Assembly: GCA_907164885.2 (NCBI GenBank)
Contig: OU015500.1
Location: forward strand, 47,773,146-47,837,145
Source: Dolomedes plantarius
Taxonomy: Eukaryota > Arthropoda > Arachnida > Araneae > Dolomedidae
DNA: 64,000 nucleotides
Direction: 5' to 3'
Every line of letters begins with the position of its first letter. The first letter of the stretch is position 1. Below are positions 1 through 14,100 of this stretch, piece after piece. The notes beneath the pieces were generated by a model. It had not been told where the DNA came from, searched no databases, and saw nothing but the letters and a program-made list of their open reading frames with translations. The translations under genes were made by a program, and so were the position numbers.

Positions 1-222
1 ATTATGGAACCTTGAACTAGTCTTTCCAGTTATGACAAGCTGTAATTCAGTTGTTTACTGGAATTCGATATGTGACAAATTCATTCCTTGTACTTAATGT
101 TTGAGCATGTGTGTGTATTTCTGTGATTTCTTACAATCTTTATTTCATTCATGAAACTATATATTGATGTATATATCAAACACTTTGTCTGTGTATTTAA
201 TGAGATTTTTATTGCGTTTTAG

Positions 223-340
223 GTATGTTCGATGTATAAAACCTAACACAAAGAAAGCTGCCAATAATTATGATGAAACCCAAGTTTTGACTCAGTTACG
301 TTACTTGGGAATGTTAGATATTATCCGTATTCGTCGAGAG
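223..340 (+). CDS. Myosin exon 1 of window: end of motor domain
   Basis: Encodes residues 1-39 of the visible protein. It contains VRCIKPN and the [15 protein letters not shown] region, the conserved converter-proximal part of all myosin heads. Acceptor ag at 221-222, donor gt at 341. The first base completes a codon begun in an exon upstream of the window. Confidence 0.95.
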
Positions 341-1855
341 GTAATTTTCTTATCATTATTATCAGAATTTTTCTCATTTTCATGCACTACTTCTCATTTG
401 TTTACTGAACTGAGAAAAGTAAAATTTGATTTTTTTTTTCTTAATTTATATACACATTTTTTTTAATATGTTTCATTCACAAAATTCTACTGTTTGTGTT
501 TGTTAAGCTTTTTTATTTTTCCAAAATTTTGCATAATTTTACATTATTAATGGTTAAGGAAATGATTTTGAGAATCAAATAAAGTGGTTAGACCAAAAGT
601 ATTTTTTTACCTTATTTCTTTCAAGGATTTTTTTTCTTCGTGATTTGTAAGAATAATATTTTTTAAATATTTGTGCTAAATTCATTTTAGGACAAACATT
701 TAAAAAAATTTCATTTGGCTCTGTGTCTAAATTCTGTAACCTTGGGAAGTCACATAGCTGTGTATTTTATAAAAGCAGGTCTGTTATCTGGAACTGGAGT
801 GGTTATGATTCATACATCTCTCCCATCTTCAAGTCCTAGCAACCAAGTTAGAATTTTTTCTCTGAACACAGAGTTGGCTCTCAAGGTCACTGTAACTCTT
901 TCCTTTGTAGTTCGGTATCCCTGACTGATTTATGTTTCTTTTAATTTTGTTGGTAATACGATATATTACCTAATCATAGGTAGTAAAGTTGTAAAATAGA
1001 AAACATATTTTTTAAATAGAAAAATTTAATAAAGGGTAACAGTCAATTACGGATTTTTCTTACAATGTGTTTACATTTTAAAGAAGTTATTCAATGAAGA
1101 TATTTAATAAAGATTGTTTGAATACTTTACTATTACATTTATGAACATAAATGATTTAATGTTGTAGTCATTTCTACTGTGACGGGTGTATAGATTATGC
1201 GTGTTCAGCCGCAGAGTCGAGAAACATTACTAACAAAACACAAACATTTTATTACCTCACTTTCACCTTTCGTTCGTTACATGTGCTCGGGAATATATAT
1301 CTGGCGAGCTGTTTCTGTCAATGCCCACCTATCTGACCGCTCGCGTTGCCAAACAGCTTTGAAGAAACTTACTGCGGTGAGACTTACTGCTTTGAATGAG
1401 GCGTGGCAATCAGTCGAATTTTGATCAGGTAGACTGGTCAGTTTTGCATCACCGCAATGTATTATAAATTTTCAGTCAACTTACAAAACATTCTTATTTC
1501 TTTACCTGTGAGAATGGAGGTTTAGCACCCCAGGTTCATTCTGATTTAGTCTGGAAGGCCGTTTTTATAAAATATGAAAAAGGATATAAAATTAATTATA
1601 AATTATTTTTATTCGATGTTAGTCTGGTATATTGTAGGTTGAAAGTTTTCAGAAAGGAATTATACCTACTGTCTGTTCAAAACCCTTAAATTTTACTCAA
1701 AGTCCTTAAAGTTTCATCTTTTTCAAGTTTCTTTAACCTTTTCTTTATGGAGTGGGATACCATGCATCCCAAGAATACAGGCCCAAGAAGGAATGAATAT
1801 AAATATATATATATATAATAAAAAAGATACGTTCTCATAAATATATATATAAATA

Positions 1856-1937
<82 letters not shown>

Positions 1938-4900
1938 CAACAAAAACTTCTTTAATATTCATTAAAACTGAATGAATTTTCATACATTATACATGCTACG
2001 TATAACAAATGATTTACAAAAATAAAATTTCATACATAATAATAAACAAAAACATACGGTCAAAAATTAGGTTTTTGTAACATACAAACATGGAAATTGA
2101 TTTATGAAATATCACATTTCATTTAAATTAGTAGTTAGTAAAGTCACCTTTCTTCGTCAAAGTTTCTTTTATTCCACATGGCATTGCTAAAACAATATTT
2201 TGAATGTACTTCTGATCAATTAATTTCCAGTTTTGACAGACTGAAGCTTTTAACAAGTGATGTGTACTGCATCCCATCTGCATAAACCATTCAAAAAAGC
2301 TGTCCCCAAACGTTTTCGATGGGGTTCAAATCAGGACTATTTGGTGGATGATCTAAAAGATCAATATTATGCTCGTCAAATCAATATTTATTCAAATTTG
2401 AAGTGTGAATACTTATATTGTCTTGCATGGACATGTAATCTAAACTATAATATTGCCATGCAAATGTAAGAAGGGAATTTTCTAAAACTGAGATGTAATC
2501 AAATGAATTCTGGCGACCATTGAAAAATAAAATTTCACTTCTGCCATCATGAACAATCTCTGCCCAAGTCATGAAACTTCCGCCACCAAAACTTCTGCTG
2601 AATGTAGATATTTGTTCTTTTCGGAGATCCCTCCAATAATACCTTAACCATTGGGGCCATCCAAGTTAAATTTCTTTTCATCGGAGACAATGATCTTCCA
2701 ATTGTCACCCATTGCCATGTACTTCTCGCAATACTGCAAACGCATCAGCTTGTGATGCAGAAGTGACTTTGCATCGACCATCTCAATCTCCATGAAGAAT
2801 GTAAAATTTACCTGACACTTCTAGAAGGGAAAGGAATTGATAGATCTGCATAAATCTGCTTTGAACTGTGGCCGGTTTTTGATGCAAGTTGAAGAATCCC
2901 CCTTTTCTCCATCTTAGTTAAACGTGGATTACCTTTTTTGTTAAAATTTTTGTCATAATTAGTTGGATCTTTTCTATAGTTATATATCATGCCAACTAAT
3001 CTTTTAATTAATTTACTAATTTCCGGAACAGATATTCCACATTCTAGATATGCATAGTTTTTGGATCTTTCGTCCTCAGGCAAGATCTTTCGTTTACCCA
3101 TCGTGAAAAGTATGACTGAAACGTATTGCTTCCAATATGTAATGCTTTTTATGTCTACTGTGCATGTCACGTTACTTTGCTTTATGCAAATTTTTGTCAC
3201 ATTACTTCAGAATAACCAATGAAATGTGATATTTCATAAATCAATTTCTATGTTTGTATGTTACGAAAATCTAATTTTTTACCTTATGTTTTTGTTTATT
3301 ATTATGTATGAAATTTTATTTTTGTAAATCATTTGTTATATATAGCATGTATAATGTACAAAATTTCATTAATTTTTAATGAATATTAAAGAAGTTTTTG
3401 TTAAAAAAAACCATGTTTTCTTAAATCAATTTCCAACACTGTATAAAAAACCCTTAATGACCGTTCTTACAATGGGGGGTATGACACTTCCCGTTCTAAA
3501 GAGGGATATACGTGTGTATATATATATATATATATAACCCCCCTTAATGGCCATTCTTTCAAAGAGAGGTATGAAATTTCCCATTCTAAAGAGGGTATCG
3601 AAAAAATGGGCCCCGTAAGCTAAAGGTTAAATATTAAGGGATACCTATTGAATAGAAGTGAGCTTTCATGTGATAGAAATACATTTTAGAAAGAAGTAAT
3701 GAATAATTTTTTGTATTATTGTACTTTTTCATAGAATTTTAGATAAGATTTTTTGTATCATTATTTCAGGGTTTTCCAATTCATACTACTTTTATGGAAT
3801 TTCTATCAAGATATCGATGTCTAGTAAGAAAAAAGAAACTTCCAGAGGATCCTATACAAGCAGTTCGGGCAATCCTGTCAATGATGCAGTTTCCTACTAC
3901 AGAATGGCAGATTGGTAAAACTAAGGTAGGACTTTCATGTGATTGAAATTCTAACCTTTCTGTTATACATTATATGTATTTTTCTGAAATTGCTCTAACT
4001 GTCTCTTCAGATATTTTTACGTGGAAGTATATATGAACCACTTGAAGACCAAAGAAAATCCTTAATGGTTGAAATGGCTATAATAGTTCAAAAAGTTTGG
4101 AGAGGATATGTTTGCCGCAAATGTAAGTTTTATTTCTTTAATCTTAAATACATGGGAACAAACAGTATATTCATAATTTTTGGAGAATTTCATTAGTTCT
4201 ATAAATTAGAAATTTGGAAAGCGACATTAAATGAAACTTAATTTAAAATATATTTAAAGAGGTATTATGTTTTCCTATTATAGCCTGTAACAGATGAAAA
4301 TTTTATTTGAAGATCTATCATTTCAATTTTTTTATTGTTCAAAATGTTGCCATTTAAAATTTGTTTGCTACTTTAAATATTTTAAAATTATATAATGTAC
4401 TGTGCTACTTATAATTCAGCCATATGCTTGAATAAATAAAGTAAATTTTCATACCTATTTAAATTTTTAAAGGATGATTATTATACAGAGAGACTGATAC
4501 AGAATCTTTGAGCTGGTAATAATGTTATGTGAATCACATACAGTTTAGTTAAAATAATAATTTTTTTGCATAATGTTTATCTATCATTTAATAAATATTG
4601 ATAAGTAAGTTACTGTATTTAAATAGCACATTCATTTAGGAAAACAGAACTCCCTATATTTCACAATGTAATTAAAGGGGTGGCAAAATGTTTCAAATTA
4701 ATTAATAGTTCATTGATAGGATGAGGCGTATTAGTTGTGATTGTCCCTATGAACAATTCTCAAATGCTTTGACACAGCTCACAAATGCTTTAAATTACTT
4801 CAAAACATCTCACCTCCCCTTTAATTACATCATGAAATATAAGAAATTGTGTTTTCTTGTTTCCATTTTCCACAAGTTTCCTGTAACTCCTAGCATATTC

Positions 4901-7900
4901 ATTCTTTGTGGTACTATTCAGGTATTTATTCCTCTTAAATTTCAAATGTGAATCAAGAGGAAGCTTGAGTAATACAAAATAAAATGATGCTCTTTGAAAA
5001 GAATAAATCAAATAAAAAATACAAAGTAGTTATACAAGCTTTAGCAAATTGTTTATGCATTGCTAATTCAGGAGGAATATGTTTTTAACAAATGTGAACA
5101 TCATTCAGAACCAGAAAAAAATAGATATCGGTAAATTTTAACTAATGTAATGCCCTTTATGCAGGGCACTATTCAGGTATTTATTCCTCTTAAATTTCAA
5201 ATGTGAATCAAGAGGAAGCTTGAGTAATACAAAATAAAATGATGCTCTTTGAAAGGAATAAATCAAATAAAAAATACAAAGTAGTTATACAAGCTTTAGC
5301 AAATTGTTTATGCATTGCTAATTCAGGAGGAATATGTTTTTAACAAATGTGAACATCATTCAGAACCAGAAAAAAATAGATATCGGTAAATTTTAACTAA
5401 TGTAATGCCCTTTATGCAGGGCACTATTCAGGTATTTATTCCTCTTAAATTTCAAATGTGAATCAAGAGGAAGCTTGAGTAATACAAAATAAAATGATGC
5501 TCTTTGAAAGGAATAAATAAAATAAAAAATACAAAGTAGTTATACAAGCTTTAGCAAATTGTTTATGCATTGCTAATTCAGGAGGAATATGTTTTTAACA
5601 AATGTGAACATCATTCAGAACCAGAAAAAAATAGATATCGGTAAATTTTAACTAATGTAATGCCCTTTATGCAGGGCCGGATTTTTCTATAGGCTAACTA
5701 GGCTTCTGCCTACGGCCTCAAGATTAAGAGGGGCCTACATTCAAATTGTTAGCAAAATTAAAATTACACTATTCTAAAAACAGTGAAAACTAAAACACTG
5801 GACCGAAAATAAGGAGAAATTCTACGCATATGACTAATAAACAAACATAAAAATGTATTGGTTAAGATTCGGCTCATTGGGCCAACACATTCGGCTCATT
5901 GGGTCTGTTCCGACTACAACTTTTTTGAATCTCATTACAGAGACAATATCATTATGGAGACCTAAATTTTATGTTAATAGTTATATTGTTTAATATGATA
6001 TACAATTTGATATTTTCTTTTTTGTGATCTGGATTTTGTTTGAATAAAGTTTCATTTTTGGTTTAGTTTAAGACTTAAAATTCATAATAATTCATACTTA
6101 AACTTTAAATGCGAATTATTAGGAAATAAATTTATCTGAATTGAATTTTTTTTAATCTTCAATGTATTGAATATATATAGGTTAGTACCAATAACAACAT
6201 GTTTCATTTAATATATTGATATATATCACAGTAATGATGTATTTTATTATATCTCATGTAACTTACAAATTTAAAAAGGAGAGGTGAAAGGGCCTCATAA
6301 GTGGAATAGCCTAGGGCCTCTTTTCATCTAAATCTGGCCCTGCCTTTATGTTAATGAAATAAAAACAATTCAGTTATTTAATTATGCTATTATTTATGTG
6401 CTAAAGTAGTTCTTATAATTTTACAAAATATATCTTCTGTGTCATAATTTTATAAGTATTTTATATCATATAGGGCAAAAACTTTTATAACTGGTTAGTT
6501 TCTCTAGGCATTGTTTAGTTTAAAAATTTTGACACCAATAAATTGACATACTACCTTTTATTAATTTAGAATTTAAATTCTCTAAGTCACTATTGAATTT
6601 TCAAAAAATTTTATTCAAAGTCCATTCATGTCTTTTCTATAATTCAGATTTCAAGAGACATCGGAATGCTGCTATTACTATTCAAAGATATTTTCGAGGA
6701 CATTTTCATAGGATTCATTTCATGCATATGCGACGTGCCTCAATTACAATACAAGTAATTTCTGTTTTTGTGCTTTATTTAGTTTCACATTTTTTTGTTT
6801 GCATATTTATATTTTTTGCAATGGTATGATGCTTTGAAAGTAATGTAATGTAATAACTTATCATTTTGATACAGTTACATTGCTATCATTTAATAGAAAA
6901 TGTAAATCTGTCTCTTGCGAATGAGTTCTTGGATCTGTTTAATGTTTAAACTATTCAAACGTTTAATCATTTTATGTTTAGACTAGCTGAATACCCATGA
7001 TTCGCTACGTAGTACATTCAAATTAAATACATCGGTCAATGTATGCAGTTAACGCCAAAAAAAAATATATATATAACAATTGTAACGAATATTTTTTATA
7101 GACAAAATAATGTAGAAGAAAATATTAAAATAAAATCTAATAGAACATACTAAAGAATATAGTACAGTTAATATAGTACCGCTTGAGGAACATTTATTTT
7201 ACTGTATTTTAATATTTTTTTGGATAATGTCCAATCGTCTGCTGCATTAGCAAGGAAAAAAAATATTTTTTGTTTATTTAGTTGTTATGCATGTGACAAT
7301 AAATTTATTTAAAGTACCAGAAAAAGAAATCACGTGATCAGCATTTATAAATTAAATCGTAAAAATTAATCTTTAAAAATTCACCAAAAATCAGGAAAGG
7401 GAGGTAAAGATTCGAAAAAAATTGCATTTTAAAGGAATATTTATGATCTTTCTCGTGATATAAATTTTATTAGCCTCAACATATTATTTTAAATGCAAAC
7501 GTAAAAAAAGTAAAACAGGAGCTTAAAAATTTAATTTTAAAAATCTAAGAAGAATTTTTGAAAAATATTTCTTAGTGCACCCCTACACTATAAGAAGAAT
7601 CGCCATGCAAAATTTCAGCCCTTTTAGGTTCAGCGGTTTGGTCTGTGCATTGTATGTCAGTCAGTGAATGAGTCAGTTACGGAACTGTTTTATATAGAGA
7701 GATGATAATGTAGTGCCAAAACTAAGTTCTGTCTAATTATTGACATCATGGTTGTTTATTGCTTTTGTTTTCAGGCTTATGTGCGTGGTATGTTTGCCAG
7801 AGAAGTTGCTGCTGCCTTACGGGAGATGAGAAGAGTAGAAGAAGAAATGAGAAGGAAAGAACAAGAAGAGGAAGAAAGAAAAAGACAAGAACAAGAAAAG

Positions 7901-8101
7901 TTAGAGATGGAAGAGCAAGAAAGAGCTGCTCTGGAAGAATCCATTATGTAAGGACATAATTTTCTTTCATCCTGTTTAATATTAAGAGTTTAGAGGATTA
8001 TAATGTTATGATGAAAACACATTTATTTTTACAAAATGACTATGTACATCTGTGCAGTTGTATGTATGAGTATGCTCTTATATGTATGTATAGTATATAT
8101 A

Positions 8102-8169
<68 letters not shown>

Positions 8170-11100
8170 GATATGATGAGTTATCTCATACCTCTTCAGC
8201 ATCCTTCTGTAAAATGCCATTTTTGATTTCTCACATCTAAATAACATATGAATGCATTTACTTTAATCACTTTTATATTCAGTAATCCATCTTTTCATTT
8301 TCTTCTGGTTAAATGATATATGTAAAATGGTTTCTTTCCTTTCAAGTGTTATTCATAAAAATTTAATTTCATCTAGCCGCCAGTTGGAAGAGGATGGAGG
8401 GTGAGTTGCTCTGTGTATAGCAGCAGCATGCATAAAATGCATGAATATAAATGCATGTTAATTAATGTATTTCGTTGTTCAAGTCTGTGTGTTACAACTG
8501 CATAATCATATGCATGTATATGTTCTTTGCTGTTGAAATGAAAAGATTTGTCAATTGTATGTCATGTTTTGTTCTTTGCAATTAACCCATAAGTAGCCTG
8601 TGTGCCTTATTTAAACTAAACTGTTGTGTCTGCAAAGTAATAGTTTTCTCTCTTTATTAAACTTGCTTATGACTTTTTAAAATTAATTTTGTGTTAAAAT
8701 GTTTTTATTTGGTATTTAAGGGCATTCATTTTTCATTTACTTAATAATTTCATTGAAATGTGCTCATTATTAAAAGAGTTCTATTGACAACAAAATATAA
8801 ATTACAAGGCATTAATTACTTTCTTATTTATCCTCTTCTAATAATTAAAAATACAGAAATAATAATTTACTTCAGGAATATCACATGTTTGATCAGATTC
8901 TCTAGAGACCACTAAACATACAAATTATTACAAGCTGTAAATTTGATAAGTGGCTTATATTTTGTAAGATTTAAGTTTATGACTTTCTTATTCCTTAATG
9001 GCATAGCAGATTGTTGTGGGGCCCCTGCCTTCTGTAAAAATCTCCTCCACACTACTTGCTTATACAAAAATGTTTAAAAGCATTTTTGCATATATATTTT
9101 TTTATAATAGCCATATACCACATGTATTTCTTAAATGCAATTTTACATGTACAGTTCTGTCAAATTAAGTTTTTTTATTTGTATAACTGCATTTACTTTT
9201 TTGTTTGAGATAAATACATTATGAACATAGACTAAAATAAACTAAAATCTAATTTCAACTGTATCAGTTATTTAATTATATTTAATTTAGCAACACATAA
9301 TTAAAAGGGCTAATTTTAGTTTTAATTCCTTAAAATCATTTTACTTCAGATTCTAGCTAAAGTTTTCTGTGATAAATAATAAAATAATGTGTCATAAGCT
9401 GTTGCATGTATTATAAATCAACCTTTTTTTAATATTTTTATAGTCGTGATTTTAACTCTTTGTTATTCTTTCAGGGCAACACAAAAAGAACTTGCTGCTA
9501 TTGCATCTCTCGTTGAACACAATGTGAAACGAGCCCAAGAAGCATCCGAGTGCTTAGATTTAGATGAAATGTTCTCATTTTTAAGTGATGTACAAGAAAC
9601 AAAACCAAATATTCAAGAATTTGTGTCTGAAATAGGACAACAGATGGAAGCTCTTTTACAAGATGCTGAAGATGAGGTATTAAAAATTTATATTTTGTGA
9701 ATCTTTAAGGTATAATTCTACATAATTTTTATTTAATCCTAAAAACTTATTGAGTTACATTTTAAATTCTTTGTTAGCTGTCAGTAATGTACAATGCTAT
9801 TCCTTTTCAAGAAATATCAGTATTTATTTTTATCTCTTCAAAATACTGTTTAATTTACTAATTGTAGTATTGTAGTATTTTTTTTTCCTTAGATCCATAA
9901 TGTAAAATGTCAGATAAAGTATTCACTTCATTAGAATTACCAGTTCTGTATGTGTATCAAGTATTAAAAAAGCTGAGAGAAAAAATTTAAAAAAAAAATT
10001 AATGTTATGATAACTTTACATCGCATAATATACCTCAAAATTTATACCAATTTTTTTTTCCTATTTTTTTATCTGTACCTGTAGCCTAAAATAAAAATTA
10101 TTATTTATATTGAAGATTAAAAGTAAATTTTCAACATAGAAAATGAGTTTTTTTTAAATATCTGCTTAAAAAAAGAAATTAATTTTTACTGTGACACTAG
10201 AGAAAACTTTAATTACTGCAGTTTTTTTATTTTTTTCCCTTTATTGTGGTTTTCATTATGGTTATATTTATAACTTACAATAATTTTAGTACTTGAAAAT
10301 TTTATCATAAATTTTTACTTCTATGGGGTTTTTTTTATGTATTGTCATACAGATAAAAACTGAAGGCCTTCTCTAACACTCAGTTTTATTTCTGTGACCA
10401 GGGTTCTTACAGTTATGTAAATAGTGTGTAACGTAATGTATAAAGGTAAAAGTGCATTGTTTTTTAAAGTTTCCTTTTATTTTTAGGAGGATAACAGCCA
10501 GGTTTCAGCAGAAGTCCAAGCGAGGACCCCTGAAGCTTCGCCTAGTCCGCTGCCACCACCTGGATCGAGTCCTATCACATCTGGATCACATACGCCTGTT
10601 AGATCCCCTAGTCCTGTGTCTAATCATGGAGATTCACCCTCACCTTTGCCACCTCCCACCTCCCCAGTTGGCCTTGTAAATGGAGATGTTCACAAATCTC
10701 CACCAACTGGAAGAAAGAATGTGCAGTCTCCTGCTTCACAAGGTGTGGTTTTCAGAGAAAAAAACACATCTGGTAGAGCTACACCGGTAAGAATGCATTT
10801 TTCTTTTCAAATAGGACTTTAATATGTCCATTTGAACACACAAATGTATAACTATAATCTTATCAGATTAGAATTTTTAATATTATAGATCTTTTCTCGT
10901 AATGTATGAATCATTGGTGTTTTTCTTTATACTTCTTCAGAAGATATTTATAAAATTATTACTTTATCAACATTATTAGGTATTTATAAATGATAAAATA
11001 CATACTCCAAAAAAATAATTACTTATCCGCAAGTCCTATTAAAAGTTGCTGAATTAAATTTTTTTCAGTAAAGTTGATGTGCCCTCTTATATTAGTTTCA

Positions 11101-14100
11101 TATGAAGTGCCAAAGGCAAATTTGTAAAAATTATTAGACTTCCCGGAAAGTATTGCACTTCTGACTATAAAATCTATAATCTACAGGTGTTGTTTTGAGA
11201 TTTTGACCAGACTCCGGTAAAAATAACTTTTTATTCCCATTCTGTAAAGAATTATACTCTCATAAAATAATAATTTAATTTTTACATTTTTTATGTGTGG
11301 CTGCATCTAAATTTTTGTGCTTGCAACTGGCTTAATATTGTGTTGTGATAGCCCTCATGCATACAATAATTTATTGTGGCTTTTAGTTATTTTTTGTTTT
11401 GTATTTGATAATTTATGTCTTTGCTATTTTTCTTACTTAAATATTTCAACATTATTTATACACAGTTGTTAATCATTTAGGTCATTTTTTTCTATGAATT
11501 ATCAATCATACTGAATTGTTATGAAGTGTAGCTCTATTTATTTACTTTTACTAATATATTTCCTTTTAGTGTATTGGCTTGAAACTTTATTTGTTAATAT
11601 TTTTAGTTGGCTATTTCTACTTTCAATGTTTGTTAATGATATAAATTGATAGTCTTCATTTTAATGTCTTAGGAGGGTGCAGATAACCTAAGTAAAGGGA
11701 CAAAGAGACAACACGTTATTGATCCTGACAATCCTGAGAGGGAACTAAGGTACTGTGAACCATACATTCATTTTTTTCATATAAAAAATATTAAAGACAC
11801 TTTAGTCAGAATAAACCAAGCTTGCTAGGTTCCCTTAAAAATTTTAACTTAGTTTCTTGGTTGCTGTAATTGACTGGTAGTATTAAACATCCCATTTAAA
11901 GTAACAATTCCTTTCACAGTTTTCAAAATATAAGGTTTCATTATTTTTGTTTTATTCATCTAAGTTAGCAATTCTCTCAGTTTTAGTGCATATTTAGAAG
12001 AAGAAAAGTATCTGAAGGAATGCTTCTTATAATAACAGTTACAGTAGTATTTAGCTCATTTTTTCATTTTCAAAGATCATTTTTCTTTAATAAGTTTTAT
12101 TTATTTCTGCCATAAAGTCTTCATTTTGTTCAAAAATTTGTTACTAATTTGCTCAATAACTTTCTTAATATTGTGAATACTAATTATATTCCACATAATA
12201 ATGACAGTAAGAAATATCCCAGTTTACATTATATTGCTGAGCTTTTTTTAATTTCAAAGAAAAAATTCATGCAAGTTATTATCTCTTTGTTTATATGTAA
12301 TATATAGTTATAAATATATGCAATATCTGGGTTTGAAATATTTATCATTTCTAATCATGGACTGAATTTTAGCTCTCTTTTGAGCTTCAATGAATATCTC
12401 AGTATAATCACTTTTTAATTTTTTAAATTTAAAATTTTTTGTTTAGACGTAAACAGCGTGTTGAAAAAAGACTAATAGAAAGGGATGCAGAAGAAAAGGT
12501 GAATGGTGAAGAAGAAGATAATTACTTTGATATGATAGAATTTGCTGAAAAGTATTTTAACTGCCATATGAGAGAGACTGGTGGGACTGTCATGCGAACT
12601 CTTACAAGAAGGAGAAAGTCATCTGGAGATATGATTCCAAAATATGAAATGGTGACTTTTACAAGAAACAGTTCTATACCAACATCGCATGTACATATGT
12701 ATGATCCAGAAAATATTCAGCTTTCTTGTTCCATATTCAAAGTAAGGAAGTTCATCTTTACCTGATATATTTTTATTCGTAATTCTTTAAAATCCAGCAC
12801 CCTCTATTATACCCTTAAATTTGACTCATATTTCTCCATTGCTTAAAAAAGTGAACAAACCTCAGACTGAACATTTTTCATTTTAATTAGAACTGCCTGT
12901 TTTCATATTTTTTATTACATTTGGTGATATACCCGTAGAATTGTTCCAGGCACTTAATTTTTAAAATGTTATCTTTAATTGTTATACTATTCTTAATTAA
13001 AATTCTCATTAAGTCTTTTTTTTATCAACTTACTGTTGCCACTCATGTTTAACTTATTTAATCAAAAACTTGATGACAATACGATAAATATGAGTGGCAA
13101 CAGTAAGTCAATATAAAAAAGAATCAATCGTTGATTGTTCCAGTTAGTGATATTTTTTGTAACAAATATATCTTTTCTTTAAAGGTTTTGTTTATTACTT
13201 TACTTTGTTATTTAAAATGTATATCCCCATTTTGAGTCTCTAAATGTGCAATATATTTTTTTCTAAGCTATCCAATATATACTTAGTTAGAGTATATTTA
13301 TCATAACGACATACTATTAGTATATATTTATCATAAGTTGTATATTAATATCACGTCCGGGTCACCAATGAAGTGTCTTAAACTGCAGGTGTATAATAAT
13401 GACACTTCTCTGACTCCAATAGAATTAATATTTTATTATTTACAAGATGTTATTTATACCTTTTTAATATTTTATCTACATTTGTTGACATCAAATATCA
13501 CTAACTGGAACAATCAACCATTGATTCTTCCTTTTTATATCGACTTACTGTTGCCACTCATGTTTAACTTATTTAATAAAAAACTGGATCACAATACAAT
13601 AAATCGATGTGGCCAAAGCAACACTACACTTTTAATAGTTTTGTTAGCAGAACAAAGTGTAATTTTATAAAAGAGTTCTACAGTATTAAAAATGTACAAA
13701 GAGAATGTGTACCTAAGTGAGAATAAATTATTACATATATACAGGGTGTTTCAAAAAGAATCACCTGATTTGAAATGAGTATATTATGAAAAATATTGAA
13801 CATAGAAACTTAAAATTAGTTTTATATTACATGGCTAATCATAAAGTGTTTTTACAAACCAAATTAAAGGTGCTCAATATGCCCACCTTTGGATGTAAGA
13901 CATTTGTCTATACGGTAGGCAAATTCATCCCAAACTTTTGCGAGCATGTCTGCATACACTGCTTCCACGGCTGTTATGTGTACACAGACAGTCCATGTCT
14001 TGGAAATGTTTATACCATCGCCTAATGCTCTAAGAGGTAGGAACTTCAATCTACCAAGGTTTTGTTGATGAAAATCACGCTGAACGGTTGTTACGGACTC

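Noticed and set aside
4913..5677. CRISPR-like or satellite array
   Set aside because: Only three 255-base units with no spacers; explained as a local triplication next to a hAT end.
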